Source: Gnetum montanum
Lineage: Eukaryota > Streptophyta > Gnetopsida > Gnetales > Gnetaceae
Direction of reading: 5' to 3'
Assembly: GCA_015680685.1 (NCBI GenBank)
Contig: MNCI01020127.1
Span: 706,511 to 770,510 of the forward strand
Length of the DNA: 64,000 nucleotides
Part shown: positions 11,761-22,327 of the stretch, one piece after another
Position numbering within the stretch: position 1 is the first letter of the stretch
How the letters are laid out: every line of letters begins with the position of its first letter
The notes under the pieces: model-generated
Databases searched by the model: none
Told to the model about the DNA's origin: nothing
Seen by the model: the letters and a program-made list of their open reading frames with translations, nothing else
Program-made: the position numbers and the translations under genes

Positions 11761-13092
11761 ATTTAATAATAATTTTTACATGCAGAAAAATGTTGTTGAA
11801 GACATAAGTCTTGTTTAACATGTTCAAACTTTCAACAATCTAATTTTATGTAATAAGATGTGGAAAACATAGGTACCTAAAACTCAAAATAATTATAGAT
11901 TAAAATAAATATTAGTAGAAAAAAAAAAGAAAAAAAGAAAGTCAAGGCTAAAAGCAACACTCAAGAAACTTAATAATGTTATGGTAATTGACATTGCTAT
12001 TTCAATATTTAAAATACTTTTTGATTCCATTGAAATATCATGCATGCATCTTATGCTATCTATGTTACAAAGAGATATCATTGAAGCGAAAATCAACTAT
12101 TGATAATTTTGTGAAATGGTATAGATACCCAACCCATATCTTTTAGTGTCCTTTTTCACTATTAATATGTACTCACTTTCTAAGGCTAGTGCAATAGTGT
12201 TTTGTTTCAAATAAACAAGTTTATAGTTAAAATTAACAATGACAAATGTGTGGTGTTTTGTGGTATATTTGGATCAAATAATTTTGTTGAAGGGATTTAC
12301 ATGCTACTCCAATTTTTGGAACAGAGTAGAAAAAACAAAAAAAAAAAAATCCAAAATAGTCAATAAAACTTTAACAACATATAAGAATAGGAAAAAGGAA
12401 AACATAATAGAAAATAAATTAATTTCATTTAGTTGAAAATACAAGGACAAATCTATTCCATGCTTTAAAAATGCTTGCTCCAAAATGTGATTGGTATCTA
12501 ATGAATCAAATGATATATATCACCAAGTTAGTTAGTATGTGGCTTAGGTTTCAATTAGAGTAGAATATTATAGTTGACCATAGTCTTGGCTTCATGCAAA
12601 GACCATTTTGCTTCAACAAATACATGTTAGCAGCCTCAACTATAAACCACAAATTGTATAATGTCAAACAAAACCACATGAATACTCAATATTAATTGCT
12701 CCTTTAAAAGTCAAGAATACCTTGTCCACATGTTCTTTCGAAGGCTTAGTTTATATTATAACCTTCTGAAAGATTGAAACATGTGTTACAAATACAATAT
12801 TTTCACCAATTTTATAGTTCAATAGTATCAACTGTTAAGCATATTTCAGTATTAAAAAGTTTCATTTGCAATGGGCACGTATTTCATAATTTCCAATGAA
12901 ATTTTGTATGGATTTGTACATATACATTGAAATGGTCGCCTAGCCTCGCCTCATATTGTCATTGCCTTTTTAGTTCTTGCGATGTGTGCATTTTGCATTA
13001 AAATCTTACGTACATCGGCATGAGACAGACCACAGAAAACAAGGGGAGTACGAATAAATAAACAAACACACGGAAATCACGAAAGGGCTACC
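11760..13092. other. Unassigned AT-rich intergenic DNA
   Basis: No convincing gene, repeat pair or domain seen. Short ORFs here (11893-12096 minus, 12239-12436 plus) are lysine/phenylalanine-rich runs from low-complexity DNA. Confidence 0.6.
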
Positions 13093-13293
13093 ATGGTAAC
13101 CGACGGCCCAAGGGGCAAAATATGGGTCATACGGAAATCAAGTTGTGGACGGGGCGTGCCAGGAAAACATTGCATTTGCATGGATTCGCCTGCCTTTGGG
13201 AGCGTCAAAGGTTCCGCCATGACTCACACTCACGCGTGTTTATTGTTCATTGCTGGTTTTTCCTCTTTTTCTCGTATCTCTGCTGAAAGAAAC

Positions 13294-13366
13294 ATAAAAC
13301 AAAACAGGGTCATCGTCATGAACAAATGACGGAAAACAAAACAGGGTCTTCGTCATGAAGATATGA
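13294..13366 (+). repeat. Two-copy direct repeat, about 36 bp
   Basis: 'AAAACAAAACAGGGTC' followed by 'TCGTCATGAA' and 'ATGACGGA' occurs twice back to back, with a few differences between copies. Confidence 0.7.
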
Positions 13367-13401
13367 CGGATGGATGCTTGTTCAACTTTTTTAAAAATCT
13401 G

Positions 13402-13530
13402 TTCGCTTATTAAGCAAGTAAGCCGACCAGCATATGCAAGAATCTGTTTGCTTATTAAGCAAGTAAGCCGACCAGCATATGCAAGAATCTGTTCGCTTAT
13501 TAACCAAGTAAGCCGAGCATATGCAAGCTC
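13402..13530 (+). repeat. 45-bp tandem repeat, three copies
   Basis: The unit starts TTCGCTTATTAAGCAAGTAA and ends GCAAGAATCTG. Copies at 13402, 13447 and 13492, the third with a small deletion. The unit is a multiple of three, so an ORF reads through it, but nothing else supports coding. There are no unique spacers, so it is not a CRISPR. Confidence 0.85.
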
Positions 13531-14313
13531 ATCGCTCTCTGCTTTTACTTTCCCTCGGCTTTACTTTCTCTCTGCTTTTACTTTCCCCTTCATCATGACT
13601 AGTGCCGATTTTCCAGCGTCTAAAAGCTTTTGGATCATTGTAGGTGATGTGAGTTACTGGGTTGTGCCTACTTTAGTTAAGTTGTGTCTTCTTATAATGC
13701 AGTCATCTTTAACGTGGCCATTATGGCGTTAGTCACAGGTAGTCCCTAGGGTGCTACTCACAGGTAGTCATTGAACAAAAAGTATTAGCCAACTGATTTG
13801 TTATAAATTTGGTTGAGGCTTGAGGCTTAATTTCATTTTTGAAAATATTGGATTGAGTAACAAAAGGGTTTCATTTTATTGCTGTCATTTTGGTTGTTGC
13901 ATAAATTATATGTTTAGCCAGATTATGGCTCCTAACGGATTCAATGCCCTCCATACCTTTGCAAATTTTACCTTTGCAAATTTTCTTGCTTCAATTTAAT
14001 GATGATATTGCAATTTTCTGTGCAATTTTTAAGCATTAACAATATTTTTGATTTACATTGTCTTGTATATTTTACATTGTATTTTTATGATATATGAGAT
14101 TTAATTTTAAAAAAACTAATATATTTAAATTTTCTCTATCACGTCCCTGGCTACGAACCCGTCCCCACTTCATCCTCCTTCCTCGCGAATCCTCGATTCC
14201 TGGCTTCCATGAATCAGATTCTTTTGATGCATAGCTTTCCTTAGTATGGAGGGTGGTAATGCATTTACCTTCATCTCACAGAAGCAAGCAGAAGCGGAGC
14301 CAAGACTAGAACA

Positions 14314-16581
14314 ATGGCGGTTGATTTCAGAGATGTTTCTGTAGTACCAAGCCCCTCATCAGATATAGTGTTGCAGAACCGCGAGGATGTGCCAAGGAAT
14401 CGGATTGGGGAGCCTTATGCGGACGCTGTGCAGTATTTGGAGACGCAGTTCAGACTGCTCAGAGAAGATCTGCTCTCACCCTATCGGGATGCCATTATCG
14501 CCCTCTCAAGCGGCCTCCCCTGCCCGGACGGCATCGAAATGTATAGCAACGTCACCTTGCTTGGCCTGGCAGCCGGCTGCGATGGAATCGAACTCCGCAT
14601 CAAATTGGAAGGTCGAGAAGACGTGAACTGGGACAATACCCGCCTGCTTATGTTCAATTCTCTGCTCTGTCTCTCCACCGACGATTTCCAAACTTTCTCT
14701 TTCGCGGTCGTCTCCAGTCGCAGCATCGAAGATCTGGAAATGCACAGCAACCTCGGCATCCGGCTGTTGCAGAACCCGGAGGAGGAGCTTCTGTACGAAT
14801 CTCTGAGATGTGCGCGTACACAGCGCAGGAAGCTCAAATTCAGCATGTTCGAGAGCCGCAGCTCGTTTCTGGAAGCATACGTTCATGCTCTGCGCAACCT
14901 GCAGAGACCCCACATGGAGAAACTCCGTTTTCTGCCAAATTTCATGGCTCTGGAATCGGCCGTGGAGGACGCGGATGCCGGTTTCGTGGATTGGAAGGGC
15001 TTCTGCGCGGGCCTGGATGAGACGCAGGCAGAAGCAGTTCGCCATGGAGTCACCAAGAGTCTGGCACTTATCCAGGGCCCGCCCGGCACCGGCAAAACTT
15101 TCACGGCGCTCAGAATCATGCGGGCATTGTTGGCCGCGAAACCCAGAAGCAAGGCGCCTGTTCTGGTCGTATGTTATACAAACAGAGCGCTGGATCAGTT
15201 CCTGGAAGGCGTTTACGAGTTCGAGAAGAGCCTGGTCCGCATGGGTTCTGCTTCGCAGAGACGGGTCCTGTCCCGTCGCCGCTTCCGGAAGATCTCTGCA
15301 AAGCATGGCTCCGTTTTACAGAAATTCAGGGTTGTGGGCATGACTGCCACTTTCGCTGCCAGAAACCATGAACTGTTGCAGGCTCTGGCGCCGCAGATCA
15401 TGATTGTGGAGGAAGCGGCACACGTCACGGAGGCTCAGCTCGTGGGTTGCCTCGTTCCTTCCCTGCAACGGCTTGTTCTCGTGGGCGACCACCTGCAACT
15501 TCGGCCCCAGGTGGCCTGCTACAGTCTCGCCAAAACCCACAACCTGGACGTCTCCCTCTTCGAAAAACTGGTGCTCAACGGCCTCGAATATAGGACTCTG
15601 GCAGTCCAGAGACGCATGCGGCCGCAGATTTCTTCACTCGTATCTGGGTTCTACGCCAATCAGCTCCGAGACCATCATTCTGTGAAAGATTTTCCGCGAG
15701 TCACAGGCATGGCCGATGATGTTTTGTTTATCGATCATGGATACCCGGAGGAGAAAAAAGCAGCAGGAGCAGGAGAAGAAGGTGATGGAGGTCGTTTGTC
15801 GCGGAGAAATCCAATGGAGGCACGCATGGTGGTTCGCCTCTGTCATTATCTTGTGCAATTCTGCGCCTACGATGCCTCCGATGTCACGGTTCTGTGCATG
15901 TACAGAGCACAGGTGGACATCATTCTGGCAAGGCTGCGTTCCATTTTCTTGGCCCAGTTCTCGGACAAGAACGACCAGGAGCACCTCGTCCCCAGGGTGA
16001 GGAGCGTGGATGAGTTTCAGGGCGAGGAAAGCAAAATCATTCTGCTGTCTCTGGTCCGGAATTTCTCAGAGAAATCGCGTTCCTCGCGCGGCATCGGATT
16101 CCTGGGCAGCGCGAACAGAGTCTGTGTGGCGTTGTCCCGTGCCAGACATGGGCTCTATATCTTCGGGAACGCTCAGCTTCTGCGCGAAAGCTCTGAAATC
16201 TGGACTGAAGTAATTGACGACGGTGGAATGGTGATCCGTGAAACTGCGGCCAAATTGGTGTGTCCGAAGCATCCGACGGAGGAATTTGAGTGGAAGATCA
16301 TGGAAGATGATTCGGGACCTGCGAATTTCTGCAGACGTACGTGCGACGAGATGCGGCATTGTGGGCACCTGTGCCGAGTGAAATGCCCGCAGCACCGATT
16401 CGGCCATGACAGTGACGAAGGGGAATTGCAGGAGGAGTCATCCAAGTGCAGGGAGATATGTGGAAAGTCTGTGAGAGGCTGCAACCATCCCTGTGTTAGA
16501 ATTTGTCACTTCGGTAAGAAATGCCCCGCCTGTGCGCTGTGCAGGTCTCCCCGGAAATGCTGGCGCCCGAGATTTCGTTAA
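14314..16581 (+). CDS. UPF1-like SF1 RNA helicase with NF-X1 zinc-finger tail (ZNFX1/Hrr1 type)
   Basis: A single open frame of 755 aa. Residues 28-65 resemble the segment before the helicase in ZNFX1-type proteins ('YLETQFRLLREDLLSPYRDA'). SF1 helicase motifs are all visible: Walker A GPPGTGKT (255-262), motif Ia VVCYTNRALDQF (285-296), Walker B-like IVEEAAH (364-370), motif III LVGDHLQLRP (389-398), QRRMRP (432-437), motif V VDEFQGEE (565-572), motif VI ANRVCVALSRARHG (600-613). Residues 650-745 are Cys/His-rich (CRRTC, HCGHLC, CREICG, CNHPC, CPAC), i.e. NF-X1-type fingers. Family members act in RNA-mediated silencing and antiviral or transposon defence; that role is inference here. It is much more GC-rich than its flanks, with an intact frame, so it looks under selection. 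Animal ZNFX1 is far longer, with an extra N-terminal domain and more fingers. The array here stops early (PRKCWRPRFR), so a C-terminal truncation or an unseen intron after about 16540 is possible. ATG chosen as the first in frame; a splice acceptor lies 32 bases upstream. Confidence 0.9.
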   Translation: MAVDFRDVSVVPSPSSDIVLQNREDVPRNRIGEPYADAVQYLETQFRLLREDLLSPYRDAIIALSSGLPCPDGIEMYSNVTLLGLAAGCDGIELRIKLEGREDVNWDNTRLLMFNSLLCLSTDDFQTFSFAVVSSRSIEDLEMHSNLGIRLLQNPEEELLYESLRCARTQRRKLKFSMFESRSSFLEAYVHALRNLQRPHMEKLRFLPNFMALESAVEDADAGFVDWKGFCAGLDETQAEAVRHGVTKSLALIQGPPGTGKTFTALRIMRALLAAKPRSKAPVLVVCYTNRALDQFLEGVYEFEKSLVRMGSASQRRVLSRRRFRKISAKHGSVLQKFRVVGMTATFAARNHELLQALAPQIMIVEEAAHVTEAQLVGCLVPSLQRLVLVGDHLQLRPQVACYSLAKTHNLDVSLFEKLVLNGLEYRTLAVQRRMRPQISSLVSGFYANQLRDHHSVKDFPRVTGMADDVLFIDHGYPEEKKAAGAGEEGDGGRLSRRNPMEARMVVRLCHYLVQFCAYDASDVTVLCMYRAQVDIILARLRSIFLAQFSDKNDQEHLVPRVRSVDEFQGEESKIILLSLVRNFSEKSRSSRGIGFLGSANRVCVALSRARHGLYIFGNAQLLRESSEIWTEVIDDGGMVIRETAAKLVCPKHPTEEFEWKIMEDDSGPANFCRRTCDEMRHCGHLCRVKCPQHRFGHDSDEGELQEESSKCREICGKSVRGCNHPCVRICHFGKKCPACALCRSPRKCWRPRFR

Positions 16582-17699
16582 TGGCATGTGCCGAGTTATC
16601 TCGGTTTTCAGTACATGGGAATGGATCTTCGAGTTCCTGGTACTGTTGCTGCATGAAAATGGAGGTGCATTTTCCCAGGTTTTGTTTCATCACATGGTTT
16701 TTCTTGTAATCGTGAATAACTACTGTTGGTTTCCAGTTTTGGGATGATAACTGTAATTTGCAATTTTGCTCTTCGTCTCGCTTGTCTTGAATGGCAGTTG
16801 CAGTTCCAACGACTAGTGCCCACAGAAACCTGACAATGTGCTGCGAGTTGCTAATTTTGCATCCCTGTTACTGTTACCGTTGAATGTTGTATTTTTGGAT
16901 TTTTGTATACCATGCCTTGTCTTGGCATGAGTAGGGCAAACATTTAAGAACGTTAATCACGTTTAAATTTAAATGGGTCATTTGAATTATTAATTTTGAT
17001 GCTTTGGTAAACCAACATGTTTAACCTTTAATCGAAGCGAGAGATTGCACACTCCGATTAGTTAACGAGGCAAGTTACAGGTTTCTTTTAACATTTAATG
17101 ATCTAATTATTTTAAAACATATTTATATTTATATTTGTCGTTGTGGTTTGCATGTTAAAAGGTTTTTTAACATATAATGATCGACCATTCTAAATATTCT
17201 ACATTTAATTACAAATAAAATATTTTAAATGAGGTACTTTATTAGAATTAAACCTATAACTTGTAAAATGCAGTTCATATGCTTTAAGAAACAAGTCACT
17301 TGTCTTGATCCCATCTACTTGTCCTATGCCATTGTATTTGTAGTTAATAAGTTTAAGAACTTTGGTAAAAATGATCTTTATCCCTCTTTTCATCAAAATT
17401 GAAATCAAAACTAAAAATTTTATTACATCAATATACTCTTGGGATCTATTGCACAACAGAAATGTACATGCTATGAGTTTTGAAAACATCAATAGGAATT
17501 ACCAAATGTTCTTGGTAACATTTCAAACAAATCTACCAACTTTGCAATTGTAATATCCCATTTATGTTTAATGTGCTCTAATGAAAGATATTGTATGAAA
17601 ATATAGTATTCATCTTCAATGTTATTTGTATTACATAGTTGAAATATTCATTCTTCATGAGAAATTTTGAGCCATCTATTTGTTTTAACGTTGAGAAAA
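16582..17699. other. 3' flank of the helicase gene, no second gene seen
   Basis: GC content falls quickly after about 16850. The first 300 bases are probably 3' untranslated sequence. No clear polyadenylation signal was singled out. The minus-strand ORF at 17205-17492 has no recognisable domain; it may be degraded LINE sequence or chance. Confidence 0.5.
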
Positions 17700-18599
17700 T
17701 GAGATCCCATGGATAATTGCTAATGAAGAAATTTTTTTTTTAATTCTTCATTTTCCTAAACTTTTTGAAATATTGCTTATTTTACCAAATCGTAAAGTTG
17801 GTTCAAATCAAAATAGAGAATGTACTCTTGAATATTCCATTTATTAAGCCATGAAATTCCCTCATGGAGCCATTCTTTATCATGGGTTTCCATTATTACT
17901 GTTTTGCAATATGTATCCAATGAAGATGTAGAAAGATTATGTGTAAGCCATAAACTAACAAATATCTTCAACTTATAATGACATCATCTCGACTTCAAGA
18001 AATATAATATCGTATTGTATTTGTCTCTTCATTTTAAACTCATCAAGCAAAAAATGCTTTTGAATTTCTATTATTTGTTTCTAATACTTATTTGATAGAA
18101 CAAATCCCATATAACACTTCCATAAAGAATAGTAGATTGAACAATGGCATGATAAAGTTGTTTTTGAATATCTCAAGTTACAATAGATTCCTTCTTCTAT
18201 TTGATTTTTTTTAAAAATAAGGATTTTATACTTCTTTTATCTCTGAGTAATAAATTGATTTCATTTGTAATTATAGAAGCATTCTAGGCTAAGATATTCG
18301 TAGGAGGAAAGTATGTCCACATGTTCATGTCTTACAGTAAAATTGTATATCTTATTATGTATGTCACAAATTATAATTTTTATATTTTGGATATTAACTT
18401 TCATTCATAAATATCGACAAAAGTCATTAAGAGTATTAAGCATTTTTTGCAATCCTTCCATTGAATTTGAAATTAAGGTAACATCATCAACACAGAGTAA
18501 TGCAAATTGAGTTGGCATTTTATGCATACACTCTTCAAGTTCATCAATTAAAAACCCAAATAAAATAGGAGAAAGAGAACATACTTATTGAACACCAAT
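17700..18599 (-). pseudogene. LINE reverse transcriptase, C-terminal part (split by element E)
   Basis: Minus-strand translation gives, from 18599 leftwards, 'GVQ.VCSLSPILFGFLIDEL' (plant LINE GVRQGCSLSP box with an in-frame stop), then 'CVDDVTLISNSMEGLQKMLN' (the A/YADD catalytic box region, Asp-Asp kept), 'DFCRYL.MKVNIQNIKI', and further on 'THDKEWLHEGISWLNKWNIQ', resembling the C-terminal part of plant LINE ORF2. This enzyme carries out target-primed reverse transcription in active LINEs. The changes are mostly C-to-T/G-to-A. The other half lies at 23279-23560 beyond element E. The left end of the LINE is not defined. Confidence 0.75.
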
Positions 18600-19549
18600 T
18601 GATGAGACGTGATATCACGCACCACGATATCGCGTCGTCCCCTGCGATATCGTGTATGCGATATCGCGGTCCGTCGCCAAATCTATGAATAAGAGGCAGC
18701 ACTCCCCTCATTTCTCATCCTAGGCTAGAAGTAGGGAAACTCTGGCAGTTTGATCACTCCAGAGATAGAATATTTTCCATGTGCCTGTAGTAGGAGTCCC
18801 CAAGTGAATGGATCTTTATTCGAGCAGCTTTGTACCTGAACGCAAGTTGTGTACGGTAATAAAGACGAGCTTTGTGGATAAACCATGCAGTGCATGGAAT
18901 AGGTTTTATTACCTATTATTTCTTACATGTTATTTATTACCTGCATTAGCGTGGCATGAATACGATCTGATTACGAGCATTGACGAATGTGTATGGCTAA
19001 TCAAGGAATCGGCTACTCATCGCGATTAGTTTCTCTCACCCTTGTCTCCTAGAACGTGGGATGAGTACGACTTGATTACGAGCATCTACGGATGTGTACG
19101 GCTAGTCAAGGAATCGGTTGCTCATCACGTTTAGGCTAGTTAAGTGCCTCAGTACGACCACTTCGATCACATGCATTACGTGTGGTAATCCCAGTAACGA
19201 TTAGCGTTTGGTAGCCACAGTTGCATAGTTCAGGGTGTGTACGGTAAGTGGGAATGGATGCTGACGCTAGTTAATTTAGACTTAGTCCTTAGTTAGAGTT
19301 AGCTAGTTTCTCAACCCTTCACTCTTAGCATAGAAGATATTAAACCATAAAAGACCATAAAAATCATATACCTCGGACTTACTTAACCATACACCATGAC
19401 AACAACAAGTAAGTCTGGGAAGACAACGAATGATTAACCCCAAGTGTTCCATGAGGCGTTTAGGCATTTAGTCTGCGTAGTTTGACCGGATCGTGCGTGC
19501 TACACTCGTTTCATATGGTTTAGTGTAGGGGTACCTCGCCACTCATCAT
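18600..19549 (+). repeat. 5' LTR of element E
   Basis: Termini TGATGAG...CTCATCA. U3 carries four GATATC palindromes (18611, 18626, 18646, 18660). The TATA-like box reads TATGAAT here but TATAAAT in the 3' LTR. A block of about 80 bp is duplicated inside the LTR (18951-19028 and 19053-19133, both with GATTACGAGCAT and GGCTA.TCAAGGAATCGG). Confidence 0.9.
18608..18690 (+). promoter_or_regulatory. U3 palindrome array and TATA-like box of element E
   Basis: GTGATATCAC, ACGATATCGC, GCGATATCGT and GCGATATCGC are spaced 14-20 bp apart, ending shortly before a TATA-like box (TATGAAT, about 18684; TATAAAT at about 22414 in the other LTR). A shared array at the same place in diverged LTRs points to protein binding at the promoter. 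This is inference. Confidence 0.55.
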
Positions 19550-19567
19550 TGGCGCTGTTGCCGGGGA
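19550..19567 (+). promoter_or_regulatory. Primer binding site of element E
   Basis: TGGCGCTGTTGCCGGGGA directly follows the LTR. It is one base from TGGCGCCGTTGCCGGGGA, the complement of the plant tRNA-Asp 3' end used by Athila-type elements (established knowledge, recalled). The best preserved primer site in the window. Confidence 0.85.
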
Positions 19568-19814
19568 CTAAGTGTTTGTGCGCCGAATAGAACATAAGGG
19601 ATATCACTCACATCGTTGTGAGCCTTAATGAACCTTCGGGTTAATCAAGAAAAAAAAATTTATATAACGGCAAAATGAGCACACCGATAAAAATGCCTTC
19701 TTCTCATAAGGGTAACGTCATGTTGCGAGAGCTATAAATATCCAACCTGCTACTAGTTCTGACAACTGTAAAAAGAGAAGACCTTACTTTAGAACCAAAA
19801 GCCCAGACAAACTC

Positions 19815-20726
19815 TTGCAACAACAAGCAGTTGAGGCCATGTACACTCCTCCATCACCATCTAACACTTCAGAGCACCCTTCAGTCCAACAGAGTGTAAC
19901 GCATACGGTTATGTCAACGCATATCGTAACTGACTGGATTAAGGTGGGCCACCTTCCTAGGAAACTAACTGACCCTAGGAGTCCCTTAATTTATTTGTAG
20001 ATAGCCAGAAATGAACCACCTAGGGCTGTTCTTGACTCAGGTTCCAGAGTCAACTTAATTTCACAAGAGATGTATCATGCTTGGAACCTGCCCCAACTTA
20101 AGAAGAGCAACATTCAACTAGAGATGGCAGACCAGTTTATCACCATTCCCTTGGAATTGGTGGAGGACATCATTACCACTATGTGTGGTTGGTCTTACCC
20201 AGATGATTTCCTGGTGATTAAAGTAAACAACAATGAAGGATACTTCCCAATTATAATGGGAAGGGCATGGCTTAGTACAGTAGACGCATGCCTTAGGATC
20301 CGCGATATTTCCTTAGAAATCTCTAAGATAAACCTATGTGGAAAGAGCGAGAAGAGGAAAGTTCCATGCATCACATACAGTGATTCATCGGGTGATGACA
20401 TGGAGGAAATGCCTCCATGTAATAGGTGTGCCCACGAAACTTCGAACCAAAGATTCCTGTATGTAGCAACCACACAAGAAGTAATAGACACCCTGTGGTT
20501 GATAGCTAGAAGGAGCAGACAAATGTGCATGGAACAAACTGAGGAAACCCATGCCAACAACGAAAGCATAGACACATTGGAATATGAGCGTCGCCAACTT
20601 CCATCCCTTAATCTAAGATCATCAATTGGGAGAAGTTGGGCACTTCTAAGAAATTCAAATAGACGTTCATTATTTCGGATCTCTCCCTTACAACTCAATC
20701 ATGGGGGAGATGGCCACGTATGCTGA
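19815..20726 (+). pseudogene. Gag end and aspartic protease of element E
   Basis: Two adjacent open stretches (19815-20000 and 20070-20726) share a frame, interrupted by one TAG near 19998. Recognisable parts: 'THIVTDWIKVGHLPRKL' just before the protease, the active site 'VLDSGSRVNLIS' (DSG intact), and 'YFPIIMGRAWLSTVDACL', the flap/ILGRPWL-like segment. The sequence continues as a hydrophilic tail without RT motifs. The protease would process gag-pol. Close relatives with a damaged active site are at 2560-3190 and 32830-33440 (minus). Confidence 0.8.
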
Positions 20727-22327
20727 TCATATGGGGCCCTCAATTCTTTTTCAATTTTTTTACATGTTTTTGTTTTACAACAATTTTGTTTTACACATTT
20801 TTGTTTTACAAATTTCTTTAAATTTTCTAATTTTTGTTTTACAAATTGCTTTAACTTTTCTAGTTTTTATTTTATAACATCATTATACTTTTCCAATTTG
20901 TGTGTGTGTGTGTGTGTTCCACCATGTAAGTTTGTCCCATAATAAGTGTTTGGAATGATGATATGAACTGTTTTCATATTGATTGCTAATGTTTGGTTTT
21001 TACCTTTAAGTCACAATGTTGATACTAAGGTATGTTTCTTTTGATATGGCAGGCAATGAGACCACTTCATCCATCCATCCACCAATTTCTATGGTCTCTC
21101 TCAGCTTGGAAATGTACAGCTCTTTCTAATAAGAACTTTAATAAATCGGTGACTGGGGATTTCTCAAACTAAGGAAGGACTCACGGATTGAAAAGGGTGT
21201 GACTTCAAAGGAACTTGATGCTTTTGTGTTGGTCATTCTCTTGGGTGCTTGAATGTTTCTTCTTGAGTTTTCTTGTCATTACAATGTTACTCAACTATTG
21301 GAAGCTGAGAATAAAAATAATCAAGTCTTTGCATGGTGTGGTTCTCACGCATAAAAACACAAAACACAAAAAAAAAAACAAAGAAAGTGAGAATTCAAAG
21401 CACACCCCTTAGANNNNNNNNNNNNNNNNNNNNNNNNNNNNNNNNNNNNNNNNNNNNNNNNNNNNNNNNNNNNNNNNNNNNNNNNNNNNNNNNNNNNNNN
21501 NNNNNNNNNNNNNNNNNNNNNNNNNNNNNNNNNNNNNNNNNNNNNNNNNNNNNNNNNNNNNNNNNNNNNNNNNNNNNNNNNNNNNNNNNNNNNNNNNNNN
21601 NNNNNNNNNNNNNNNNNNNNNNNNNNNNNNNNNNNNNNNNNNNNNNNNNNNNNNNNNNNNNNNNNNNNNNNNNNNNNNNNNNNNNNNNNNNNNNNNNNNN
21701 NNNNNNNNNNNNNNNNNNNNNNNNNNNNNNNNNNNNNNNNNNNNNNNNNNNNNNNNNNNNNNNNNNNNNNNNNNNNNNNNNNNNNNNNNNNNNNNNNNNN
21801 NNNNNNNNNNNNNNNNNNNNNNNNNNNNNNNNNNNNNNNNNNNNNNNNNNNNNNNNNNNNNNNNNNNNNNNNNNNNNNNNNNNNNNNNNNNNNNNNNNNN
21901 NNNNNNNNNNNNNNNNNNNNNNNNNNNNNNNNNNNNNNNNNNNNNNNNNNNNNNNNNNNNNNNNNNNNNNNNNNNNNNNNNNNNNNNNNNNNNNNNNNNN
22001 NNNNNNNNNNNNNNNNNNNNNNNNNNNNNNNNNNNNNNNNNNNNNNNNNNNNNNNNNNNNNNNNNNNNNNNNNNNNNNNNNNNNNNNNNNNNNNNNNNNN
22101 NNNNNNNNNNNNNNNNNNNNNNNNNNNNNNNNNNNNNNNNNNNNNNNNNNNNNNNNNNNNNNNNNNNNNNNNNNNNNNNNNNNNNNNNNNNNNNNNNNNN
22201 NNNNNNNNNNNNNNNNNNNNNNNGTTCACATGTCATCCCATTAGTTCCATTCCCCTCAATAATTCCATACCTACTTGATATTATTGTAAGGAACTCGAGG
22301 ACAAGTTTTCATTTAGTCATGGGGGTA
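20727..22327 (+). other. Non-coding 3' part of element E including an 810-base gap
   Basis: T-rich sequence with a (GT)n microsatellite (about 20900-20917), then N from 21414 to 22223, then the polypurine end 'tcatgggggta' just before the 3' LTR. ORFs spanning the gap are artefacts of N. No domain seen. Confidence 0.7.

Larger units (their letters stand above)
13093..14280 (+). promoter_or_regulatory. Upstream region of the helicase gene
   Basis: GC content rises from about 13000, suggesting a promoter or 5' untranslated region. It holds a direct duplication (13294-13366), a 45-bp tandem repeat (13402-13530) and a C/T-rich run (13540-13590). A splice-acceptor-like 'ttcatctcacag' ends at 14281, 32 bases before the gene's ATG, so a 5' intron is possible. 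A small ORF from 13596 (MTSADFPASKSFW) could be an upstream exon, but nothing confirms it. Confidence 0.4.

Noticed and set aside
13402-13530. CRISPR-like spacing of short repeats
   Set aside because: The copies are back to back without unique spacers, and the DNA is plant nuclear.
13370-13732. 120-codon ORF reading through the 45-bp tandem repeat
   Set aside because: Its repeats come from a tandem DNA array whose unit is a multiple of three; no domain, and composition is unlike the intact gene.
14481-16484. Several long ORFs on the minus strand and in other frames over the helicase gene
   Set aside because: They are shadows of a GC-rich coding region; only the 14314-16581 frame carries conserved motifs in order.
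18808-19029. 73-codon ORF conserved at 22538-22759 and partly recognisable at 27255-27440 (minus)
   Set aside because: It lies in the R/U5 part of LTRs and is conserved because the LTR DNA is; the tandem block inside it and lack of a domain argue against coding.
21333-22244. ORFs of about 300 codons on both strands
   Set aside because: They consist almost entirely of the N gap 21414-22223.
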